Assembly: GCA_019648995.1 (NCBI GenBank)
Contig: BLXT01003767.1
Location: 119,727-183,726 of the forward strand
Reading direction: 5' to 3'
DNA from: Plakobranchus ocellatus
Lineage: Eukaryota; Mollusca; Gastropoda; Plakobranchidae
Length of the DNA stretch: 64,000 nt
The position numbers and the translations under genes were made by a program. Shown here in pieces: positions 40,501 to 48,745 of this stretch (the stretch's first letter is position 1; each line of letters starts with the position of its first letter). Under the pieces are notes generated by a model. The model searched no databases and was not told the origin of the DNA. It saw nothing but the letters and a program-made list of their open reading frames with translations.

Positions 40501-43500
40501 GTTTTGTTTTTTCTTTAAGTCACTCGTTGCCATTACCAAAGAGTATCTGGTGCACTACATAGACTGTTCACTGCCATCACAGATGTGTTTCGAGAAGAAC
40601 TTAACTATTTTTTTATATTTAAATCCGAAGTGTTTCGGCATGGCAATAATCCGCAGTAACCTTTTCCTTTTGATTCTTTCTTATTTGCGTTAAAGCACTT
40701 GGTAAATAAAAGAGTTAAAGTTGGCAAAAGCTGAACTAGTTGAAGGCTGGTTAGTTTCAGCTTGAGATCTAACCCAGCCATGTCTCCAGGAAGAAATATT
40801 TTTAACCTCTAGGTCCTTATGTGAATCAAGGATTTGATATTGATGAATCTGACAGCAAGGCAGATGATATATATGACAATAGTTTTGTAGATCCAGAATA
40901 TATTGAAAAGCAGAGTGATGAACTGGGCCGTCCAACTTTGTCTAGATCTCGATCCAGTAGCAGTACTGCTAGTGTTAGACCTAGACCTAATAAAAGAAAA
41001 TGGCCAAACAGAACTAGTTCTTGAGTTTGATATATCATCAGATATAGACTCATACATTATTAATAACACGAGAACATGTACTGTATCAAGAAAACACCAA
41101 TTAAAAAACAATAAAGGGGGTTACAAAAAAAGGTTTATTTTGACAAAATTGTACCTTTTCTGAACAATCACAAAAAAAAAAGAACATTCAAGCAATTCCA
41201 AAAATTTGTTATGCCATGCACAGTTAATTTCTTTTTCTATAAGCACACAAAATTTTATTACCCTAGTGGAAAAAATCAAGACACAGTGATTATTTTTTGC
41301 AAAAGATGCAAAAAACCTGGCATTCCTCATTCAATTGACCTTGGTACCTGCAACAGAAAGAGAGTTAAACAAATCGAGATTAAAGTAATATAGAATAAAT
41401 TGTTCAAATCTCTCAAATTTTTTGTTTCAACTTTACTCGATTTAAAAAAAAATTGTTTTCCATATGTTTATTTTGGGAGGGCGGTTGGGGGTGTCTGAAT
41501 ACCATTTTTTTGTGTGTTTAAGATATTGTGAACTGTGTTAATAGTGTTGAAATTAAAATGCTTTTGTGAAGGTGTGTGAAACATGAATATTTTTGTTTTT
41601 CAGGTGTATGTCTATACCTATCATGTTGCGCTGGTTGATTTGCAAAGGTCGTGGTCAGCTAGATAAAATGAAAGAGATTGCCTTAGCTGCCTTAGCTGCT
41701 GAGAAACAGGAGAAAGCATTGTTTCTTAAAGAATTGCAGCAAAGGCAGGCCAAGATACAGCCTTCAGTTCTTCCCTCTAAGGGAAGACCACCTCCTCAGC
41801 CTCCCCATCCACCTCCGCTTCCGCCACCACCTAGCTACTCTCATCTTCATCACTCTTCCACCTTCCTTGCTCTGGGTCATGTGAGTGGCAACACTGATGT
41901 CAGCCCTGGACCTACTAGCTTGTCAGAGCTGCGGGGAGCCTCTTCAGGGTTAGAAGACTTTAGCAGTATCTCTGAGAGCAATGGCCCACACTCAGGCGAT
42001 GGTTTAACATTGCCCTTAGATACAGACAAAGCACACAACCCATTACTGTCAAACCTTTTAGATGGGAAGCCAGGAAAGAAGAGTCAAGGAGAAGTTCATG
42101 ATAGCCCTATGCTCTCTCTTTTACTGGATGATAATACTTCTGTTGCTACTACTGTGACACCCATGACAAGCAAGCCAACACCTAAAGGTCAAAACAAACG
42201 CAAACGAAGACCACAAACAGATATTGCTGGGCCAAACCCAAAACATCGATTTAATGACAATGACCGTATAAATAGTCCATCTGACCGCCTTAGTTCAATG
42301 GGAAGTTCTTTGGAATTGGATATGGTTCCAAACCTCATGGAACATGGTTTGCCTTCCTCACCTTCCATTATGGGGCCTGTAACATCAATGCAGGGAACCC
42401 CTAGTCATCATCAACACCACCATCATCAGCAACAGCATTCTATCTCAAATCATGGGACTAAAGCCTCTCGCACACAGGGAAATGTCATTGATCTCACAGA
42501 TGATGTTGGCGAGTCTAATTTAAAAAAACTAGCAGACAGTGTTGAGCATTTTATGCATAAAGATGTAAAATCAGAACCAGATCTTCCTGTTTTGCTGAAT
42601 GAAACGGAGGCTCCGAGCAGAATTCCAAATATACTTCAAAATTCTCCATCGGGCTCAAAAAACGAGCACGCCTCTACCTCTCTTGAGGGCTACCTCAAAA
42701 GGTCGGGAGAGGTAGGCAGGGCTAAGGACTTCGACCCAAGTGATGTTGTTGCAGCACACAACAGCACCTCATTCTCAAAGCTGAGTAGTCTGTTGCTGGC
42801 ATCTACAGACAGTCCCTCCTCAGTCCTCAGTGCACCACCGCACAAGTCTAATTCTCACTTTTTTAGTGACAATGCTTTTTCAGTTGGTGGGATCAATAAT
42901 TCACATTTGATTCAGGATGTTAAACCAAATATACGCAAAGGTCCCCTCAGGCAATCTTCAAGCATGGAGCTGCCAAATGAAATGTCTCAGGGTATGACAG
43001 GGATCTTTGAAAAATTTGAAATGCCAAGGAATCAGCAAAATTGTAAAATGGATGTGTCAGACAGTAACATGAAGCCTCAGTTGCTTGAAGGAAAAGTCTC
43101 TTTAAAGCTGAAAGTTGGGCCGTTAAAGCAGCAAAATAATGTGAGGCAAGTGTCAAAGCTGTCCAATCCTGTATCAGAGAATAAAACAGTATATCGAAAA
43201 GCAAATAATATAGGCACATTTGATTTTAAGAGTGATGAAGATGATGATGACACTTTGGCCTTTCATGAGAGATCTCTATATTCTGCTTCTCCAACAATTC
43301 CTAATTCATCAAGCAAGCAGAGGCATTTGAGCGACTCTACACTTTCAAAGAAGCCAGAGAAAATAAAGAAAAAGGATAGAGGGTCGGGGAATGCTTATAA
43401 GAGAAAAAGAGATAAAGAAGAATCCAAAAGGGAGAAAAAAAGGAAAAAGAGTGAGCATCATATACAAGACTCAATTTATCGAACAGTTGAAAATGACGGC

Positions 43501-46500
43501 AAAGCTGACATTAAGCTTAAAATCAAAGTTATTTCAGACAAAAGTGATAGCTTTTCTGAGGGCAATGTACAGAGTTATGAAATTTCTAAAAAATCTTCAC
43601 CTTTTGCTACTGAAAAAGAAGTTGTTACCCTAAAACCTGACTTTAAAGAATCATTGCTTAATACCAATGACTCCATTAAAGAAAAAGACACTTTCAAGCC
43701 TGGGTATAGTACAAACAAGGGTGCTTTCACATCTAAGTCTGCATCAGGGTCTCACAAGAACCTCTCTAAATCCAGCAGTTCAAAAACAATTCAGAGTGGA
43801 ACTTTGAGCAATAAGGGAGATCCCAAACTTAGCACCAAAGCAACAATAAGACTCAAACCTTTGACAATGCCTAGTACTGGCTCAACAATAAATGTTAGTC
43901 AGTCAGGGTCCAAAACAACATCTGTAAATTCTGGCACTGTAACCAAATCTGATCGGCGTAGCTCTTCTACCTCAACAGCTTCAAACACATCAGAGAAACG
44001 ATTTTCCTCTCTTGGTTCATCTCTTGAACGTAAAAGCTCATCTTCAAATCTAATGGATCGCAAAAACTCATCCCAAAATTCCTCAGTTTCAACCTCTTCA
44101 TCTTCCCTATCTTCTCATCCTGGTAATTCCTCTGCATCTACAACCACAGTTTCCAGCAGTTTATCCCTGTCCAGCATTCTCCCCAATGCACCAACAACCA
44201 GTAGAATTGCAAGTCTACCTCGAATTCCAAAGCTGTCTTCCTCCTCTTCCAATACCTCTTTAAACCGCACCTCTAGCCTTGACTCTGCATCAGGAACCAG
44301 TCCAACATCTGCGGGAACTAAATCCAGCAACAGTTACAATACTGGGCCTGCTGGGAGATCAAACATATTAGGAGGGACTGGTGGTAACAGTGGAGTTGGC
44401 AACAGAGTGCCTGTGAATGCAAGTGCATCTTTTTACAGTCGGCCACCAGGCCCAGGAGTAAGCATGGCAGGAGGAATAAGACCTAATTATGGCTTGACTA
44501 GAATGGCAGGCCAAGGTCTTCGTCAAGGCAGTCCATTAGGAAACTCAGGGCCAGGAAGTTTTAAAAGAACACCTGGAACAAGGGCTCACAATCCGTCAGG
44601 GTTTGGGCAAGGTGGTAATGCCAATAAACTTGCAGGTTCAGTGCCTACTAATTTAAATGTTAAGGGAAATACAGGCAGCTCAAATCATATTAGTCAAAAC
44701 ATTGCTCAGAGAACTTTTGGGAATGGTGGAAAGAGGACTGATAATACTAGCAATGTGTCAAAGACAAATATCATTCCTAAATCAATTTTGGTTGGCAGTG
44801 TCAATAATTTAGGTGCTCATAGACACACAAATCAAAATACACATGGCAGCAGTGGGATGCGCACTCCATTGAGTTCTTCTTCCAATGTAAGCAGATCTCC
44901 TAATACAGCAACTGTCACCAAATCTCCAAGTTCTGGCAAATCGCCCAACATTACTTCTAACGCTGGCCGCTCTCCAAACATCACAAGTTCTGGCAGATCT
45001 CCAAGTGTCAACAACCCAAGCCGATCTCCAAATATTAATAAATCACCCAATATCAATTCTTCTACCACATGCAAATCACCCTCACCAAACATGAATCCCA
45101 GTAGATCACCAAATCTAAACCCCAGTAAATCACCAAGTATTGCTAGCAGTGTAAACCGCAGCTCATCTAACCCTTCACCCACAGGTAGATCTCTTTCTAA
45201 CTCAACAAACAAAATCTCTGCTAACATAACCAAAATTCCAACCACTGTTAGTAAAATTGTAGGTGGAGATGAAGTTGCCAAACCTGTACCAATTTATGTG
45301 CCACAAAAATCTTTTAATAGTATTAGCCATAAAACTCCCCAAACAAAGAGTGTCTCTCCCAAAGTTACACCAACATTGTCTTCCATCACAATGCCACAAG
45401 TGAGCAGCAAATCACCAAATACAAGTACTCTCTCCAGTCCAACCTACTCTAATAAAGTCCCTGTTTCAGCCATTTCAAATACAAGTCAGCCTTCCTCAGA
45501 AACGTGTGTTTCAAGTATCTCTGCTCAAAAGCTGGCAGCACAACTTTCAACTACCTGCTCATCAGTTGAAAGTCAAGGTTTGTCAATTGTATCCCAATCT
45601 AATAGACAGTCTCAGCATGCAGCTTCATCAAGCAGTGTCCTTGGCAGTGTTCAGATTTCATCTTCAGATGCACCGAATGGAATTTCATGTGCTCCCTCTT
45701 CCACTCCATCTACCCCAATAAGTGCAGATGGTGCTAAAAAATTTTCTTTTCCTGCCTCAAGAGGCCGAAAGAATTCATGCTCCTTGTCTGCCATTGTGGA
45801 CAAGTTGAAACACAATGCAGCAGGTGGTGGAGTGGATACAACTCAGGCAGTTGTAGGCCATGGAGAAGGATCTGGTATTGCAGACAAATTGAAAGGCCAT
45901 AGTTCAGACTTGTCGGCTTCTGGTGTATGTGTTGCCGACTCAAATTCAGTGAATCAAATTTCTAGTCCAAACCAAATAAATAGCATTTCTAAATCGCCAC
46001 AACTTAAAAGCGTGACAGAATTGAAACCGAGTGGCACTGACATACATTCTTTTGCTAATATGTCAACCATTAGTGAAATAAAGGGAGATGTGCCGATTGA
46101 AACCAAAACTGTTCATAGGATGACTGAAGATTTAGTCAGAACAAATGAGACGTCTGTTTTTACTGTGCAAAATAATCAAAGCTCTTCTGTATCATCACCA
46201 ATGTTATCACCGCGTCATTCTCCAGCTTTATCATCACTTGCTCCATCATTCCAGCTTCAGGCAACTCCAGGTGCAATGCAAGGCACCCCAAGGACCCCAA
46301 TACTCACAGTTGGCCCATCCAAAATATCAGACTCTGGCCAAAAGGTTTTCAAAGTCCCAAGTGCGAAGCCCATAAGTGATCAACAAGAAGATGAAGGAGA
46401 TAAAGCAGGTGAAAATTCCAGTGGTAGCATTAAACCAAGCAGGCAGGAGGTGATAGAGAGCCCCAAAGCTGGTGAAAATGAGAATAAACCAGGAGTTGAG

Positions 46501-46932
46501 AAACTGACTGGCAATAAGGAAAAGAGAAACAGTGGTCCTGCAAAATCTTTAGCAAGCCCACTTAGTGATATCAGTAGCCCTGAAAATGGTTTAATCATAG
46601 ATGACGAAGAGTCTCCTCGAGGGACTGCAAGAACATCTGTTGATTTGAGTCTGAATGTGAATAGTTTAACAAAGCCTCTGGCTTTGCAGAAAGCTCGTAA
46701 ATCTGAATCAAGCATCGCTGATGTCCAATTCAGTAAAGACTCTAGCTGTAGCCCTCAACATAGTTTGGATGAATCTTCTCTTCAGACATCTCCCAAAACA
46801 GTTAAACTGACCCCTGCCAAATCTCCTGCTTTATCAAAAACTGTGTCTGCGGCATCAACACCTAAAGGCTCAGACTCTCCATGTGAAATTGATGATGATT
46901 TAATGGATGTAGCTCTTGGTTTTGGAAGTTGA
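16084..46932 (+). CDS. MED1: Mediator complex subunit 1 (MED1), complete, 16 coding exons, 2276 residues
   Basis: Nuclear coactivator subunit of the Mediator middle module; it links nuclear receptors and other activators to RNA polymerase II. Exons: 16084-16138, 21249-21358, 21977-22055, 23793-23971, 25673-25701, 26035-26106, 27104-27178, 29238-29305, 29658-29744, 31293-31419, 31658-31782, 32519-32619, 33789-33981, 36387-36482, 38430-38535, 41604-46932. All have AG/GT borders; lengths sum to 6831 nt, exactly 2276 codons plus stop. Residues 1-501 match the Med1 core: RSWSESIKSV, CLDTLQKAMK, LDLIARQLGL, YFVSPYDLLD, PSFSAKSNINS, YFLDGLNGG, VVQRCMSIP-like VFQRCMSIP. The rest is low-complexity: Pro-rich (about 559-580), LXXLL boxes (649, 671, 894), basic KRKR block (about 1097-1121), SP repeats, SLSAIVDKLKH (1894-1904) and the DDDLMDVAL end (2264 on), both shared with human MED1. 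It is about 700 residues longer than the human protein. ATG chosen: strong Kozak context, first exon. Confidence 0.95.
16286..16455 (+). repeat. 85-bp tandem duplication, two copies
   Basis: 16286-16370 and 16371-16455 differ at a single base (TATTAAT against TAGTAAT). Each copy contains three AGATCTAGA words. The near identity points to a recent event. Confidence 0.95.
20492..21060 (-). mobile_element. 5'-truncated LINE (CR1/L2-like) 3' end
   Basis: On the minus strand the reading frame ending at 20790 gives VLKDLHWLLVQQRTVFKIC, KCLNGMAPLYLQNLL and RPARSLRSSAD, the C-terminal text of CR1/L2/Rex-type LINE ORF2 proteins. Downstream it ends in GCGCTATATAAATGTAA and a TTATTATTA tail (20492-20520), the common 3' tail of such elements. 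No reverse transcriptase core remains. Inside MED1 intron 1. Confidence 0.85.
21249..21358 (+). CDS. MED1: MED1 coding exon 2
   Basis: Acceptor tctcttag|GT, donor AACT|gtaagt. Encodes LIDKLRHKITYNRSWSESIK, aligned with human LLERLHAKFNQNRPWSETIK. Confidence 0.95.
21977..22055 (+). CDS. MED1: MED1 coding exon 3
   Basis: Encodes ERKMQTEASEPESV and RGCLDTLQKAMK (human LVSCLETLQKALK). The donor is the weak AAAG|gtttct, confirmed by phase with exon 4. Confidence 0.92.
22509..22558 (+). repeat. (CT)n microsatellite
   Basis: About 25 uninterrupted CT units in MED1 intron 3. Confidence 0.97.
23160..23405 (-). repeat. Dispersed repeat, copy 2 (partner of 14756-14985)
   Basis: The reverse complement aligns with 14756-14985 through GGTGATTTTGTCATCA and GGATGCATCCAAAACTGA. 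Noncoding, MED1 intron 3. Confidence 0.75.
23793..23971 (+). CDS. MED1: MED1 coding exon 4
   Basis: Acceptor tgctttcag|TG, donor GTG|gtgagt. Encodes MKERLDLIARQLGLSTQ and DVFHVDVIFGESGLVSSVKL, matching the human MTDRLESIARQNGL and DMFYVEVQLD regions. Confidence 0.95.
24193..24812. other. Assembly gap (620 N)
   Basis: Bordered by G runs on both sides (24181-24192 and 24813-24817) within MED1 intron 4. A poly-G or similar hard-to-sequence tract is likely. No coding exon is missing, since exons 4 and 5 join in phase. Confidence 0.98.
25673..25701 (+). CDS. MED1: MED1 coding exon 5, 29-nt microexon
   Basis: ESPDLKDIL plus two bases between caaacag and gtacgt. It is needed to keep the frame between exons 4 (phase 0) and 6 (which starts with the third base of a codon) and corresponds to the human CPELVQQLRE segment. 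Confidence 0.88.
26035..26106 (+). CDS. MED1: MED1 coding exon 6
   Basis: Encodes RGDFKEFIEHLQGLQSIYQ (human NFDEFSKHLKGLVNLYNL); acceptor ttattag, donor GACGA|gtaagt. Confidence 0.94.
27104..27178 (+). CDS. MED1: MED1 coding exon 7
   Basis: Encodes KLKSKAFLALQALEKDLNQL (human KLKTKMYLALQSLEQDLSKM); acceptor tttttcag, donor CAAAA|gtaaga. Confidence 0.95.
27281..28882 (+). mobile_element. Inverted-repeat DNA transposon, family ATATGCCTACC, copy B with nested MITE
   Basis: Starts ATATGCCTACCGTTTTTGAA and ends TTCAATGGTAGGCATAT: terminal inverted repeats of at least 11 bp, extending imperfectly (AATCCGCATTTTT on the left, CCGCATTTTTGCC inside the right end). It is the reverse-orientation partner of 9490-10805. 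Without the MITE at 27940-28094 it is about 1.45 kb. No intact reading frame. Sits in MED1 intron 7. Confidence 0.8.
27940..28094 (-). mobile_element. MITE with CAGGGATGCCAG ends, copy 2, nested
   Basis: CAGGGATGCCAGTTTTCAGA at the left, GGCCACTGGCATCCCTG at the right. Its reverse complement matches 13313-13468 along nearly the whole 155 bp. The partner transposon copy at 9490-10805 has no such block, so this MITE arrived later. Confidence 0.88.
29238..29305 (+). CDS. MED1: MED1 coding exon 8
   Basis: Encodes SISGVANYIHKCPLGIMLPR, the counterpart of human ILHGSVGYLTPRSGG; acceptor tgtcacag, donor GCAG|gtgaga. Confidence 0.88.
29658..29744 (+). CDS. MED1: MED1 coding exon 9
   Basis: Encodes KPMKLIYFVSPYDLLDKKTL (human LMNLKYYVSPSDLLDDKT); acceptor tttccag, donor GAAG|gtaaga. 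Confidence 0.95.
30775..30890 (+). mobile_element. tRNA-derived SINE, degraded copy
   Basis: GGTGGCACAATG (A-box region, 30781-30792) and GAGGTTCAAGGCC (B-box region, 30827-30839) are 46 nt apart, followed by AAGGCCTGAAA. The layout and words match the SINE at 51345-51465. The minus-strand open frame across it (30615-30935) is taken as chance. Confidence 0.55.
31293..31419 (+). CDS. MED1: MED1 coding exon 10
   Basis: Encodes ITENFLGQSVTVCIEPVPES and onward to NVSKTQDGK (human LGMNASVTIEGTS region); acceptor tttgacag, donor AAAAC|gtacgt. Confidence 0.92.
31658..31782 (+). CDS. MED1: MED1 coding exon 11
   Basis: Encodes LPSFSAKSNINSMMLPASFV and PQSIPISTQILQKIT (human TPSFSSITSANSVDLPACFF, PQPIPVSRAFVQKLQ); donor ACTC|gtaagt. 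Confidence 0.95.
31845..32175 (+). mobile_element. LINE 3' end (C-terminal ORF2 fragment)
   Basis: PVLMYGCEAWTIS and NKLEATEMW (31855-31935), then after a frame change FLGHVMRRGKLEHLVTTGKF, EGKRSRGRQRENMDGL and VKDRDLWRDMIANA, ending in a stop followed by a TGATGATGATTATGA tail. This is the standard C-terminus and tail of RTE-like and related invertebrate LINEs. Strongly 5'-truncated; in MED1 intron 11. Confidence 0.88.
32519..32619 (+). CDS. MED1: MED1 coding exon 12
   Basis: Encodes LEIHKEAPKQGLRSLILESF and SNGKVKDSRKLHV; acceptor ttctttcag, donor GTG|gtaagt. Counterpart of the human YAPLYELITQFEL segment. Confidence 0.9.
33789..33981 (+). CDS. MED1: MED1 coding exon 13
   Basis: Encodes SLPDQQHTYFLDGLNGG, then GVMVSRIPFTHPTHVPQILN and a hydrophobic LLFNIIISSF helix (human LPGQQHCYFLN, LILNLIRHQVAYNTLIGS); donor AAAG|gtaatt. 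Confidence 0.95.
34436..34490 (+). repeat. Short dispersed repeat, copy 1
   Basis: ACATGTTTCAAACCAGTCC and the following TTAATATTTTAAAG resemble 39894-39950 in the same strand. Noncoding. Confidence 0.5.
35010..35175 (+). repeat. Dispersed repeat, copy 1 (partner 63055-63185)
   Basis: Shares GTTAATCTCAAAAAG, TGCATAAAAATAT and the ATTACTTTTTAAAAAATTTGA-like block, in order, with 63055-63185. Noncoding; class unknown. Confidence 0.6.
35271..35620 (+). repeat. 176-bp tandem duplication, two copies
   Basis: 35271-35446 and 35447-about 35620 share long exact blocks such as TGCTGGCTTTTGAAAGATTA and GACTACAGTGGTAAAAAAAC, with a few base changes and short indels. Older than the 85-bp duplication of intron 1. 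Confidence 0.93.
36387..36482 (+). CDS. MED1: MED1 coding exon 14
   Basis: Encodes SEKSVVFEVTAVSLQQMTIV then FEHPAYDSMIT (human QFEVCPLSESRFSVSFQHPV); acceptor cctcaag, donor ACAG|gtaata. Confidence 0.93.
38430..38535 (+). CDS. MED1: MED1 coding exon 15
   Basis: Encodes DIDLTDITNLKCSVTCTN and DEEISRVFQ plus two bases; acceptor ccattgcag, donor AAAG|gtgcta. Joins exon 16 to give VFQRCMSIPI, matching human VVQRCMSIPV. Confidence 0.93.
38721..38810 (+). repeat. Polypyrimidine tract followed by (TA)n
   Basis: About 80 nt of almost only C and T (CTCC and CT units) ending in TATATATATATA, 190 nt after the exon 15 donor. Confidence 0.95.
38830..38990 (+). repeat. Diverged intron-15 repeat, copy 1 (copy 2 at 40195-40310)
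   Basis: TTAGCAAAACATGTAGGAAG ... CATCTTCAGAACCTAGATGT against TTTAGCAAAATATGTAGGGA ... CATCTTCAGAAACTAGATGT. Same strand, noncoding. Confidence 0.7.
39894..40310 (+). repeat. Diverged repeat copies in intron 15
   Basis: 39894-39950 matches 34436-34490 and 40195-40310 matches 38830-38990. The two may belong to one larger unknown element that spans both. Confidence 0.5.
40811..41393 (+). mobile_element. piggyBac-like remnant, N- and C-terminal parts only
   Basis: The first part encodes FDIDESDSKADDIYDNSFVD then PEYIEKQSDELGR and a Ser/Arg stretch, like the acidic piggyBac N-terminus and parallel to the piece at 5548-5607. The second (about 41211-41393) encodes FCKRCKKPGIPHSIDLGTCN, similar in spacing to the Cys-rich piggyBac C-terminus (CKKCKK...HNID..C). 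The catalytic core between them is absent. No TTAA-flanked ends were identified. In MED1 intron 15; not spliced into MED1, because exon 15 and exon 16 join exactly without it. Confidence 0.6.
41604..46932 (+). CDS. MED1: MED1 terminal coding exon 16, disordered activation and scaffold region
   Basis: One uninterrupted exon of 1775 codons after the Arg codon shared with exon 15. It opens with RCMSIPIMLRW and a helix MKEIALAALAAEKQEKALFL, then Pro-rich text, nuclear-receptor boxes PLLSNLLD (42040-42063) and PMLSLLLDDN (42106-42135), a His/Gln run (about 42410-42440), VIDLTDD (42484-42504), the Lys/Arg block (43390-43470), long Ser/Thr/Asn-rich stretches (43700-44350), a Gly-rich part (44340-44640), RSPN/KSPN repeats (44890-45190), SLSAIVDKLKH (45781-45813) and the acidic DDDLMDVAL ending. 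In human MED1 the disordered tail feeds Mediator condensates; the same role is inferred here from composition. Confidence 0.96.
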
Positions 46933-47369
46933 TGATGCATTGCCTTAGCATTCGGCACAGACTTGTATTTTAATATCAAAGTAATCTTTTTACGCAATCT
47001 TGAAAGCTCATGCATTTTATTCATTATATACTGATATTATTTTATTTCTTCCTTCAGGAAAAAATTATTTGACACCTCATTTCAAACTGACTTCTAATTA
47101 TGTGTGATTTGTATCATGTTTATGACTGATTTATTGATACAATAAAAAATACTAACAATGTCTGTAATAAACTAAGTAAATTTTTTTCACCAGAACTCAA
47201 GATCACTATGAAAAAAATCTAAGTCGTTGTAAAATATAACTGTACTCTATACATATGTCATACCTATACACATTTATAAATTTTGTGTGGTTTTTTTGTA
47301 GTAAGTAGTTCATAAGTAGTCTTATTTTTTTATCTATTTATCATCTAATATTTGTTTATGTCCCTTATC

Positions 47370-47375
47370 AATAAA
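47370..47375 (+). terminator. Candidate MED1 poly(A) signal AATAAA (proximal)
   Basis: AATAAA followed within 30 nt by GTGCTGGCGG-type G/T-rich sequence, 440 nt after the stop codon. Further candidates at 47141, 48022 and 48209. Confidence 0.45.
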
Positions 47376-48439
47376 GCATTACAATTGTGCTGGCGGCAAT
47401 ATACACTGCTTTTTGAGTACTTTTGACCTATGTTTATAGTCATTGAAAAATCTTTTTTTTTTTTTTAATTGTAAAATTTTATTTGCGCTTGCAGTGAATC
47501 GGCTGGAAGGGTAGAAATTTGTCATATTATTTCTTTTGAAGTTAATGTGATATATCTTTGTGATTGTCAGCAACAACGTTATCTTAGCTTTAAGGGAAAA
47601 GCATGTTTGAAAGTTTGTAAAACATGTATCCTTTCTTTAAACTTTACATCTTAGGTGAAGTGCCTATGAGCTACAAGTGCTCTTTAGAGATAGGATCTAG
47701 ATGCCAGGCTTATGATATATCTTTTTCTTTTAATTCGATGCTGAGTCAATCTTTCCTTTTTTGATTAGTAAGAGCAGCACCCATTTCTACCTTTTTGTAT
47801 AAGCTGTCAAACTTGGTCTAATTTTCAGAATTGCAAATCAAGAATTGAGATCTAAGCCTTTGCAAATTAGGTTCTCATTCGTAAATTAGGATTGTCACTC
47901 TAGTATTTCTCACTAATGTCATTTCTCATTAACTTACATTGAAATACCTACAAATATAATATATGAAATGAATGTAGTGTGTTATAATGCACTTGTTTAA
48001 CAAAAAAAGCCCTGCATGTGAAATAAAATTTTACACCAATGTTTTTGTCCATCATATTTTTAAATTGGAAAATAGTTTTTAATTCTTTATTTAAGTTTTG
48101 TTCTAGTTGTTTTATACTTGTCATGGTTGTTCAATGTATTAAACTTTGTTTTTTAATTTTAAAAAGATGTATCTGCTAAATATTCTGGCTCTTTTAAAGT
48201 GATCATCAAATAAAGTGTATTAAGATAAGGAATAAATACGGCAATAGGAATTTGGTTTAAACATTGATTTTATTTTTTTACACTCAGTTAATTAGAATCA
48301 ACTTTTTTTCATTTTTAAAGTTTTTTTTTTGTTTTTTTTTGTCTAAAGCTAATGTTTATCTTTCGGAGCTAGCAAATCCATTTTATAACCTGGGGGATCA
48401 TTTGTGGCAAGTTTATAGCTAAACCCATAACTAATGCCC

Positions 48440-48745
48440 TGACCTGAAACTGGGGCTCAAAAACCTGAGATCATTTTGTAGTGAACATATTGTAAGCCTA
48501 AAGCAATGAGAACCTCATCTTGTAGTAAAAATACTGTATGCCCAAAACAATACAAAACCTCAAGTCTAATAACAACAGTGGTAAATTGTTTCAGTGGGCT
48601 TAATAGCCTGAGATCATTTTTAGTGGACATAGTATGCTCAAATCAATGAGGAATAGCAACCAGGATAAATTGTTTCAGTGGGCCAAAAAACTTGACATAA
48701 TCTTTCAGTGGACATAGTATAAGCACAAATGAAACAATTAGAAAT
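48440..48745 (+). repeat. Decayed tandem repeat, three to four units of about 85-100 bp
   Basis: Recurring blocks in order: AAATTGTTTCAGTGGGC, CCTGAGATCATTTT, AGTGGACATAGTAT, CAATGAG. Best kept in the units at about 48580 and 48665; a weaker unit starts near 48440. Confidence 0.75.

Larger units (their letters stand above)
33982..41603 (+). other. MED1 introns 13-15
   Basis: Introns 33982-36386, 36483-38429 and 38536-41603. They hold a 176-bp tandem duplication, diverged intra-intron repeats, a pyrimidine tract and a piggyBac-like remnant. No further exon fits the MED1 alignment. Confidence 0.7.

Noticed and set aside
44832-45281. 149-codon minus-strand open frame inside MED1 exon 16
   Set aside because: It is the antisense shadow of the Ser/Pro/Asn-rich repeats of MED1; Leu/Gly/Asp-rich text with no family match.
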